A stretch of 44,873 nucleotides of DNA from Phycisphaerae bacterium. Its GTDB lineage: Bacteria; Planctomycetota; Phycisphaerae; UBA1845. The DNA lies in contig JAFGJQ010000457.1 of the NCBI GenBank assembly GCA_016929015.1, positions 1 to 44,873 on the forward strand, written 5' to 3'. The position numbers were made by a program, and so were the translations under genes. This document shows positions 6,638 to 14,059 of the stretch, piece by piece (within the stretch, counting starts at the first letter, position 1; the number at the start of each line of letters is the position of its first letter). Below the pieces are notes generated by a model that was not told where the DNA came from, searched no databases, and saw nothing but the letters and a program-made list of their open reading frames with translations.

Positions 6638-9600
6638 TCACGTGCTGGGCACAGGTTGGGGACGGGCGTAGCGCCGAACCATCTCGATGAGGGCCTGGCG
6701 GGCTACGGGCTTGGCCACGTAGTCGTTGCAGCCGGCGTGCAGGCAGCGGTCCCGGTCATGGGTCATGGCGTGGGCGGTCAGGGCCACGATGGGGCGATGA
6801 TAGCCTCGGGAACGCAGCACGCGGGTCGCCTCGTAGCCGTCCAGTTCCGGCATCTGCATGTCCATGAAGACCAGGTCAAACGGTCGGCCGTCCCGTTCGG
6901 CGGCCAGCGCCTCGTCCACGGCCACTCGGCCGTTCTCGGCCACGGTCACTTCCGCTCCGGCCTTTCGCAGAATCAGGCCGATCAGCTTCTGGTTGTCGGG
7001 GCCGTCCTCCGCCAGCAGAATCCGGCACGTCACGGTCGTCACGGCCCCCGGCTCCGGCGGGGACGTTTTGACGGCGCGCAGCTGCGTGCGGGCCTGCGAC
7101 GCCGAGAGAATTCGCACGCCTTTCAGCGATCCCGCGGATATGCGAACGCGAAACGTGCTTCCGCGACCCGGCGTGCTCTCGACGACAATCTCGCCGCCCA
7201 ACATCCGTGCGAGGCGCTGACTGATGCTCAGCCCAAGGCCGGTACCGCCGAACTGCCGGGTGGCGGCGGTGTTGACCTGGGTGAAGGGCTCAAACAGATG
7301 CTGCTTCTGGTCTTCGGCAATCCCGATACCGGTGTCCATGACGGCGAATTCGATCGCAGGCGACTGCACGCCGGCAACGTCCGACGGCTCATTCAGCAAA
7401 CGCCCGGCCACCCGGACTTCGCCCACCTCCGTGAACTTCACGGCGTTCCCGACCAGGTTCACCAGAATCTGCCGCACGCGTGTCGGGTCGGTCTCGATCC
7501 ATTCGGGGATCGGGCCATCCCAGTCCACGACAAAGCCCAACCCCTTGCCCGTGGCGCGGAACCGCATGAGTGATTCAATCTCCGTGAGAATCCGCGCCGG
7601 GGCACAGCGCACCCGCTCGACCTCGAACTTGCCGGCCTCGATCTTGGAAAGGTCAAGGATATCACTGATGATCTGCATCAGGTGCTCGCCGTTGCGGGTC
7701 ACCGTGTTCATGTGTTCCAGCAGTGCTTCGCGGCCGTACGTACACGTGTGCTCGCAGCCCTCGCGGATCAGGTCCAGGTAGCCCAGAATCGCGGTCATGG
7801 GCGTCCGAATCTCGTGCGACATGTTGGCCAGAAACTCGCTCTTGGACCGACTGGCGGCCTCGGCGGCCTCCTGCGAGACGGACAGTTCCTCGTTGATCGT
7901 CTGGAGGGCCTCCTGCTGGGCCTTGAGCTGGTTCATGGCCGTCTCAAGCTGCATGGCGCCGGCGCGCTCTCGCTCCAGCACTTCCCGCAACTGCTGATGC
8001 TTCTGCTCCAGTTTGAGTTCGGCCTGCCGGCGCTCGGTGATGTCCGCGACGAACCCTTCCAGCCAGAGCAGCGAGCCGTCCGGCGCCCAGACTCCCTGGC
8101 CCTGTTCCCAGACCCACTTCAGCACGCCGTCGGCGCTCTTGATTCGGTATACCAGACGAAACGGCCGGCGTTCGCGCAACCCGGCCTGCACCCCGTCCCA
8201 CACGGCCGCCCGATCGTCCGGGTGAACCAGGTTGTTGTACGACCGCCGGCGGTTGTCGACCAGGTCGGCCGCCGCAAGGCCGGTCAGGGCGAGGCAGCCC
8301 TCGCTGCAGAACTCCATGGTCCAGTCGCCGTCATTGCGACAGCGATAGGCCATGCCCGGCAGATTGCTCAGGAGGGTTGCCATGCGGCGTTCGTTTTCGT
8401 GAAGGGCCTGTTCCGCGTCGCGCCGCTGGCGATTGGCCAGCGCCTGTGCCATCTGGTCGGCCACCTGACCGGCAAACGCGATGTCGTCCGGCGACCAGAC
8501 GCGCGGTTCGCCCCGTACCTCGTGAGACACCACGCCCACCACGCGTCCGCCCAGGCGGATGGGGGAATCCAGCAGGGACACGATGCCCAGGGGAACCATG
8601 TAGGGACCGGCCAGTTCCGACGTGCGTGGATCGGTTCGAGCGTCCGAGGCGTCGATGGCACGATCTGCGACGAGGGCCCGGAAATAGGCGGGGAAGTCCG
8701 TGAGCGCCAGGGTTGCACCGCTGATGTGCGTGTGGGCCGCGCGTTCATGAAGATCCCGGCACCGGAGTTGACGATCGTCCTCCTCCAACAGCCAGACGCC
8801 GACGCGGTCCACCTTCAGCGCCATTGCCGCCAGTTGCGTCACGGTCCGGGCCGCCGCGGCCAGATCGCCCTCCGCGATGGCCGGATGGGTGGCCAGCGTG
8901 AGGAGAATCCCCTGCTGGCCGCGTTGACGCTCCAGGTGGCTCAGTCTCTCCTCCTCCTCCCGTCTGCGAGCACCGATGTCCCGCATCACGCATTGGATGG
9001 CCGTCACATTCCCGTCGCGGATGAGCGGTTTGCCGGTCACCTCAACGTAGAAGGCGTCTCCCCGTGCGGATTGGTAGAGCACCTCGAGGCTGGCCGACGT
9101 GCGCTCGATCGCGACGTTCTGCATCAGGCGCAATGCGTGCCGCAGCTCATCTTTGCGTGCGAGGTACGCGCTGATGTGCGTGCCGATGACCTGCTCCGGG
9201 TCGTAGCCGGCGAACTCGCGGATGACCGGGCTGCAATACAGCACGTTGCCCGTGGTCGATATCGTCATGACCACGTCCTTCAGGTTCTCCGTGAGAAGGC
9301 GATACCTCTGTTCGCTCTCGGCCAGATCCTCCTGGACGCGGCGGCGTTCCGTCACCTCCTGTCGTAACGTCTGATTGGCCTCCACCAATCCCTGGGTTCG
9401 TTCGCTCACGAGTTCGTCCAGGCGTTCCTGGTGCCGACGAAGCTCGTGCTCGGCCTGGCCGTTCCACCGCTCGTAGAGCAGCGGAATGGCGAGCATGACC
9501 AGCACCAGCCCCATCAGCGACGACATCCGCAGGAAGCGGACGTTCCACTCCGGCGCGTGATCTGCCGGAGACGGCATGTACGAAGACACGGCGACGCCCG

Positions 9601-10048
9601 CCACGCACAGCGCCAGGACCACGCCCGTCCAGACCAGGGCCCAGCGTCGGCCGAGAATGCAGACGCTCAGCATCGGCACACAGACGCACCAGCTCAGCAC
9701 GTGGATCGCTTCGCGGCCGGTCACGATCGCCGTCGCCGTGACGGCGACGGCGAGCCAGGTCAACAGCCAGTTCCCCGCCAGGACCACGGACCCGGTTCGG
9801 CGAAGCAGCACGGGGGCCACGCCGCCACACCCAACCCCTGCCAGAAGCGTCACGGATGCGGTCGTGTTGCCCAACAGTGCGGAATGCAGGATCCCATACA
9901 GCATTCCCGCAAAGAACAGGGCGAGCGAGCCTGCCACAATGACACCGGCACGACGGCGCGCCCGCGGGTCCTCCTCATCGACGGAGTCCGGGACGAACCG
10001 CTCGATCCAGCGTGGAAGCGTCAGAATGATCGGATGGATGTCCGGCAT
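6638..10048 (-). CDS. Hybrid sensor histidine kinase/response regulator (PAS-GAF-PAS)
   Basis: A 1136-residue membrane-bound signalling protein. About six hydrophobic segments (residues 34-193) form the membrane part. They are followed by a coiled coil (195-245), PAS 1 (about 246-361), GAF (about 379-537), PAS 2 (about 546-675, with the usual ADITERR end) and a second coiled coil (672-735). The HisKA domain has the phospho-acceptor His745 (ANMSHEIRTP). The ATPase domain shows the N box (VNLVGNAVKFT, Asn868), DTGIGI (905-910) and GGTGLGLS (934-941). A receiver domain follows with acidic pair Glu1014/Asp1015, phospho-acceptor Asp1063 (FMDMQMP), Thr1091 and Lys1113. All catalytic residues are present. 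There is no HPt or DNA-binding output domain, so a separate HPt or partner is expected elsewhere. The ligand cannot be predicted. It is convergent with the gene ending at 6365. Confidence 0.95.
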   Translation of the reverse strand: MPDIHPIILTLPRWIERFVPDSVDEEDPRARRRAGVIVAGSLALFFAGMLYGILHSALLGNTTASVTLLAGVGCGGVAPVLLRRTGSVVLAGNWLLTWLAVAVTATAIVTGREAIHVLSWCVCVPMLSVCILGRRWALVWTGVVLALCVAGVAVSSYMPSPADHAPEWNVRFLRMSSLMGLVLVMLAIPLLYERWNGQAEHELRRHQERLDELVSERTQGLVEANQTLRQEVTERRRVQEDLAESEQRYRLLTENLKDVVMTISTTGNVLYCSPVIREFAGYDPEQVIGTHISAYLARKDELRHALRLMQNVAIERTSASLEVLYQSARGDAFYVEVTGKPLIRDGNVTAIQCVMRDIGARRREEEERLSHLERQRGQQGILLTLATHPAIAEGDLAAAARTVTQLAAMALKVDRVGVWLLEEDDRQLRCRDLHERAAHTHISGATLALTDFPAYFRALVADRAIDASDARTDPRTSELAGPYMVPLGIVSLLDSPIRLGGRVVGVVSHEVRGEPRVWSPDDIAFAGQVADQMAQALANRQRRDAEQALHENERRMATLLSNLPGMAYRCRNDGDWTMEFCSEGCLALTGLAAADLVDNRRRSYNNLVHPDDRAAVWDGVQAGLRERRPFRLVYRIKSADGVLKWVWEQGQGVWAPDGSLLWLEGFVADITERRQAELKLEQKHQQLREVLERERAGAMQLETAMNQLKAQQEALQTINEELSVSQEAAEAASRSKSEFLANMSHEIRTPMTAILGYLDLIREGCEHTCTYGREALLEHMNTVTRNGEHLMQIISDILDLSKIEAGKFEVERVRCAPARILTEIESLMRFRATGKGLGFVVDWDGPIPEWIETDPTRVRQILVNLVGNAVKFTEVGEVRVAGRLLNEPSDVAGVQSPAIEFAVMDTGIGIAEDQKQHLFEPFTQVNTAATRQFGGTGLGLSISQRLARMLGGEIVVESTPGRGSTFRVRISAGSLKGVRILSASQARTQLRAVKTSPPEPGAVTTVTCRILLAEDGPDNQKLIGLILRKAGAEVTVAENGRVAVDEALAAERDGRPFDLVFMDMQMPELDGYEATRVLRSRGYHRPIVALTAHAMTHDRDRCLHAGCNDYVAKPVARQALIEMVRRYARPQPVPST

Positions 10049-10498
10049 ACGCGCGCGATCTCAACCCCGGCCGGCAACGCTGCACCAGAACGCGGCATTG
10101 ACCCTGTCTCGACGTACGCTCCCGTGCGACGACGAACGATCGCTCAAGCCGGCGCCGAAGACCCTCGGACGACGCAGCCCGCACGATTCGGCAAACGATC
10201 AGCGCGGCAACGGCTCAGGCCTCGCTAGACCCTCCGCTTGCAGCGGCACCCCGTCACCCCGAGCGGCTGTCCATGCGCAGGACCGATCCGGCCGTGTCCC
10301 CGAATGTGTATCGGCCCATTCTGGCAGGCAGGTCAGAACGCCGTCCGGGGAACCCGTCCGAGGTTATCGGAACGTCGACGTACCCCGCCGGGTCGGGCGA
10401 TATCGATCGCCGGATGACGTGCGTGGATGGTCCGTGAATGACGCAGCGCCGCAGCCGGGATCGGCTCGCGCAGGCAAACGTGAAGGCCGACCACCGGC
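10049..10498. other. Intergenic region between GntR regulator and hybrid kinase
   Basis: No convincing gene in 450 bases on either strand: the ORFs are Arg/Pro-rich shadows without ribosome-binding sites. No terminator with a T run was found. It should contain the promoter of the kinase gene, but no good -10/-35 pair stands out. Confidence 0.4.
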
Positions 10499-11317
10499 TC
10501 AGAACACGCCGTCGACGTCTTTCTCCACGGAAAGAGACAAATCCGCCGGCAGGTCCACACCCTTGAGCTCCGTGAGAACACCGTGCGGCAATCCTCGCAG
10601 CGCGTCCTCCGCCCCCCCCTCTCTCGCGCCGCCGGCCTGTTGAGCGGCATCGCGCGTGCCCGTGCGAAGGTGTTCCCCCATCTCCTGTCGCGCCGCTTCC
10701 GCATCGCCGTGCTCCAGGGCGCCCAGAATGCGCACGTGGCCCGCGTGAATGCTTCGCGCGGTCGCCATGTCCTGCCGACCCACGCGAAGCCAGAAGACCA
10801 TCTGCAACGTCCCGATCTCCCGGACCTCCCGCAGGATTCGGCGGTTCCCCCCTGCCCCCGCTACCAATGTGTGAAACGCGAGATCCGCCGCGAGAAACCG
10901 GCGGAGGGTCGCACCCGTCAACGCCCCGCCGTCTGCCTTCTTGCTCTCGCCGACCAGTCCATCGACCAGGTCGCACACCTGCCCGATGCGCAACAGCGCG
11001 TCGGCGGATCGCCGCGCCGCTGCACGAGCGGCCGCAGCGCTCTCCACCGCCTCCTGGAGTTCGCACAACTCCACCAGTTCTTCCGGAGCAATGGAACGCA
11101 CCACCGTCCCGAACCGGGGGATCTGTTCGAGCAGTCCCTCATCCGCCAGCTTGCGGATGGCCTCTCCAACCGGGGTGCGGCTGACCCCCAGGGACCGGGC
11201 CAGCCCGGCTTCAGAGAGAACGGCTCCCGGCCGCAACCGGCCGGTGAGAATGCCCTGCCACACGTGCTGATACGCACGCTGCGCAAGCGAATCGCCGGCA
11301 CGTTGTTCTTCCATCAT
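10499..11317 (-). CDS. GntR family transcriptional regulator, FCD type
   Basis: A 272-residue DNA-binding regulator. The N-terminal winged helix (residues 8-75) shows AYQHVWQGILTGRLRPGAVLSE, LARSLGVSRTPVGEAIRKLADEGLL and PRFGTVV, the classic GntR/FadR pattern. The C-terminal part (about 80-235) is helical and fits the FCD ligand-binding domain, with ADLAFHTLVAGAGGNRRI and HAGHVRILGALEHGDAEAARQEMGEHL. FCD regulators usually sense small organic acids or sugar acids, often for a neighbouring catabolic operon; no such operon lies beside it, so the ligand is unknown. The last 40 residues (GGAREGGAEDALRG onward) extend past the usual FCD end. It is the first of two minus-strand regulatory genes but is 450 bases from the kinase. 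Confidence 0.92.
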   Translation of the reverse strand: MMEEQRAGDSLAQRAYQHVWQGILTGRLRPGAVLSEAGLARSLGVSRTPVGEAIRKLADEGLLEQIPRFGTVVRSIAPEELVELCELQEAVESAAAARAAARRSADALLRIGQVCDLVDGLVGESKKADGGALTGATLRRFLAADLAFHTLVAGAGGNRRILREVREIGTLQMVFWLRVGRQDMATARSIHAGHVRILGALEHGDAEAARQEMGEHLRTGTRDAAQQAGGAREGGAEDALRGLPHGVLTELKGVDLPADLSLSVEKDVDGVF

Positions 11318-11420
11318 CGCAACTCACAAAGGGTACGTCGGCAGCACTGGAACTCCGATGGAATCCCACCGGAACGCACAGCAGCGTAGCAGCGGGCGAT
11401 GCCGTGGTCAACGCGCCAGG

Positions 11421-13814
11421 TCAGTAGCTGGGGTTTGTCACCACGCCCTCGTCACTGAGCAGCACATGTAGAGCAGGGTCGGCCAGTACGTCGGCGACGG
11501 ACATCTCCACGCCGTCCACTTCCATCATCCCACGGACGAGCCGGATGCCGTGGCTGTAGTCCACGTACCAGTCCACGTGGCCGAGATACAGAGGCTGAAT
11601 CGGCGTTCCGTTGAGCTGGTGCCAGCCGTAGATCGCCACCTTGCCGGGATGTGTGGCCAGTTGGGGCGTGATGACAACGTCTTTCTTGATGCCGCCCACC
11701 AGCAGGCCGAGCGGCTGGCCGGCCCGCTGCTGTTCCACCGTTTCGTGATGGCGGTAGTAGGTGGTCAGCCGGGCGATGTCGGTGGTGGTCGGACTGATCG
11801 GCGAGGGAGCGAGCTTGACCGCAGCCTGCGCGTAGATGTCGTTGACCATCTTGCGTGTGGGCAGCAAACACCCCAGCGCATCCGCGATGGGCTGGGCAAT
11901 CAGGGGTGTCATGGGCATGCGGACGAAGTCGCGGTCCGTTCCGATCGCGAGGTAGTCGGGCGTGACGTAGTACGTAGCCTGTCGCAGGGAGCCCCCAATG
12001 ACGGCGCTGACCTGGATCGGCACGAACGTGCGCAGGAATCCCGGCACGTTGCCGCCGAGCACTTCCTGCTGAATTCGCTGCTCGCGGGCGGTCCGGTCCA
12101 GGCCGGCCACCTCCGCGACCAGACGCCGCCCCCCCACCGCCTGGACCGGTCGAACCGGGAACACTCCGGACGTTAACGCAATCTGGAACGCGGCGAAATC
12201 GCCGAGGTCCACATCGTCGTCACCATTCGAGTCGAAGGCCGCCAGGCAGAGGGCCGGGCACGCGGCGGGTCCGGCGTTCGGACCGCCCAGACAGCCGACC
12301 AGGGCAACCAGATCGTCGGCATCCACATCGCCGTCGGTATCGTAGTCGGACGGGGCGACGGATTCGCACTCGTCCGGCAGGCCGTTCGCGTTGCAGTCTT
12401 CGCTGCCGCCGCCTGCCACGTCCTGGTCATCCGGCGTGCCGTTTGCGTTGCAGTCGGGCGCTTCGACGCGGACGTTGTCGTAAATCACGAAGTTATCCAC
12501 GGCCGGGCTCGCGACGGACGCAAACGTGTCCATGTAACCCAGCATGAGGTTTGTGGCGCCGGCAGACTCATCGACGCGGATGGCGATGAGCCGGCCGTTC
12601 AGCCGCCACTCGACCACCCCGTCGGCGTAGCGAACCAGGGCCTCCACCCAGTGCTTGCCGGGGGCACCGGCCGTTTCGTAGGTCGGGCTGGGAAACAGGT
12701 ACTGGAAGAAGGCGTCCGTGCTGTTTGCGCTGACGGCCGCCAGGGTGGATGCGTCCACGGACAGCAAGGTCCCACCGGAATACGCGCGGTAGTCAAGCGA
12801 TTCTCCACCCTCACCGTCGCATGCGAACCAGAGTCCGTCGCCGGCAGGGTTGTCGGCCCAGACGACGCGGTCGCCCGCATGGTGGAGTCCGGCCGTCGCG
12901 AACTCGGTGGACCCGGTCCCCCCGCCCGCGCCGCCGTTGTAGTTGAGCCACATGTCGAAGGCGAGCGTTCGTGGTCCGGGGAAGGACTGGCCGTTCGGGT
13001 ATGCGCTGACCGCGTCCTTCGCGGGGTTCGCGTCGTTGTTATTCACGGTGAAATGCAGCCCGACCGTGGTGCCGGACGAGTTCGGGGCCGGAATGATCCC
13101 CCGCAAGCTGTAGTCATAGGCGAAATCAGCCGTGTAGTCTCCCGCGGCGCTGAAGACGGCCCAGTTGGGTCCGGACGTACCGGCGTCAAAGTTATCCGAG
13201 AACACGGTCACCTGCCCGGCCGCGGCTCTGCACGCCAAGGCCAGGCCCGTCACGGCCATCACTGCGACACTGCTCGTCTGCTTCTTTCTTGCGATCATTT
13301 CCGCTTCTCCTCGGGCAGCTTCCGACATCCGACCCGGTTCTGAGTACAGCGAGGCTGGCACGGCCGCTGAAACGCCAGGCCGCGACAATTCCTGGTACTC
13401 CACGATCACCGGTGGCTTCACGTTTGTGTCGATCCAGAACCGGATCGTCCCGCCCACCGGGAACGGCCAGAGCGACGTGGAGAGCAGGATCCCCGACTCC
13501 GGCGTCGGTCCGCTGTCGTGAAAGAGAAAGACCAGTTCCGGCGGGTCCCAGCAACCTGTTTCGACCCGGAGCACCTCACAGCGGACCAGGGAATCGCGGT
13601 GAATCCAGTCGCCCTTTCGCTTCCGGGCGACCTCGTCACTGGCCGTGCAGCGGGCGACAAGGGTTGTGTCCCCCCGCGGTCCTGTTGGGTCGTGAAGGTC
13701 GGCGCGCTCATGCAGAACGGCATTGGTCAGCTCAGAACCCGGTATGCGACACGGACTGCACCCCGGCGGCAGGGTCAACGCGAGGGCAAGCAGAGGCAGC
13801 CCCTTCATCGCCAT
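11421..13814 (-). CDS. Two-unit ORF: lipoprotein domain in frame with secreted dockerin protein
   Basis: One open frame (797 residues) seems to hold two translation units. Unit 1 (residues 1-172) has a lipoprotein-like signal (LPLLALALTLPPGC, Cys19) and a Cys-containing domain of unknown type. Unit 2 begins at an internal ATG (13298) with an ideal GAGGAG ribosome-binding site and its own signal peptide ending CRAAAGQ. Numbered from that ATG it has 625 residues: a concanavalin/LamG-like domain (31-280), two DCNANGxPD calcium motifs, an internal dockerin-like pair (317-378), and a C-terminal domain (395-625) that I recall only as uncharacterised in planctomycetes, rich in possible ligand residues (His517, His518, His560, His574, Asp576, His583). 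No stop codon separates the units. The start at 13814 is uncertain (13808 and 13889 are alternatives). Function is unknown; the product is probably extracellular. Confidence 0.75.
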   Translation of the reverse strand: MAMKGLPLLALALTLPPGCSPCRIPGSELTNAVLHERADLHDPTGPRGDTTLVARCTASDEVARKRKGDWIHRDSLVRCEVLRVETGCWDPPELVFLFHDSGPTPESGILLSTSLWPFPVGGTIRFWIDTNVKPPVIVEYQELSRPGVSAAVPASLYSEPGRMSEAARGEAEMIARKKQTSSVAVMAVTGLALACRAAAGQVTVFSDNFDAGTSGPNWAVFSAAGDYTADFAYDYSLRGIIPAPNSSGTTVGLHFTVNNNDANPAKDAVSAYPNGQSFPGPRTLAFDMWLNYNGGAGGGTGSTEFATAGLHHAGDRVVWADNPAGDGLWFACDGEGGESLDYRAYSGGTLLSVDASTLAAVSANSTDAFFQYLFPSPTYETAGAPGKHWVEALVRYADGVVEWRLNGRLIAIRVDESAGATNLMLGYMDTFASVASPAVDNFVIYDNVRVEAPDCNANGTPDDQDVAGGGSEDCNANGLPDECESVAPSDYDTDGDVDADDLVALVGCLGGPNAGPAACPALCLAAFDSNGDDDVDLGDFAAFQIALTSGVFPVRPVQAVGGRRLVAEVAGLDRTAREQRIQQEVLGGNVPGFLRTFVPIQVSAVIGGSLRQATYYVTPDYLAIGTDRDFVRMPMTPLIAQPIADALGCLLPTRKMVNDIYAQAAVKLAPSPISPTTTDIARLTTYYRHHETVEQQRAGQPLGLLVGGIKKDVVITPQLATHPGKVAIYGWHQLNGTPIQPLYLGHVDWYVDYSHGIRLVRGMMEVDGVEMSVADVLADPALHVLLSDEGVVTNPSY
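13307..13312 (-). promoter_or_regulatory. Internal ribosome-binding site GAGGAG
   Basis: GAGGAG on the minus strand lies 8 bases before the ATG at 13296-13298, inside the longer open frame. It supports independent initiation of the dockerin-containing secreted protein, whose first residues are a complete signal peptide. Confidence 0.65.
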
Positions 13815-14006
13815 CCGCAGCCACACCCGATCCCCACGTATTGACCTCGCCGTTGACATCGCCCGCCTCGCGTTCAGGGCCGGGAGCACCGGTCGCGCTG
13901 CCCCATACGTCCGTCACGCCGGAGCACAATTGGATGGCGGCGGGCGCGTCCGGTCAAGTCCCGCGGCGTACGGAGCGTTGTGACCAACCCCGCCTGCCGG
14001 TCACCG

Positions 14007-14055
14007 CCCGCATCCCGCGTTTCGAAGGATCATCGCTCGCTTCGCTCGATGCGGG
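14007..14055 (-). terminator. Possible hairpin after the subtilase gene
   Basis: CCCGCATC (14007-14014) and GATGCGGG (14048-14055) form an 8-base-pair inverted repeat with a 33-base loop just beyond the subtilase stop at 14060. No T run follows, so terminator function is weakly supported. Confidence 0.25.
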
Positions 14056-14059
14056 GATT

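Noticed and set aside
6494-6640. Short plus-strand ORF starting at 6494 with a protein-like beginning (MDEPIDVFRPEVFRIGMDEV)
   Set aside because: No ribosome-binding site, and the frame runs on as antisense of the kinase with unlikely composition, so it was left out despite the plausible first 30 residues.
7682-9367. 561-codon plus-strand ORF
   Set aside because: Antisense to the hybrid kinase, whose domains cover the region without gaps; its translation is Arg/His/Gln-rich with no motif.
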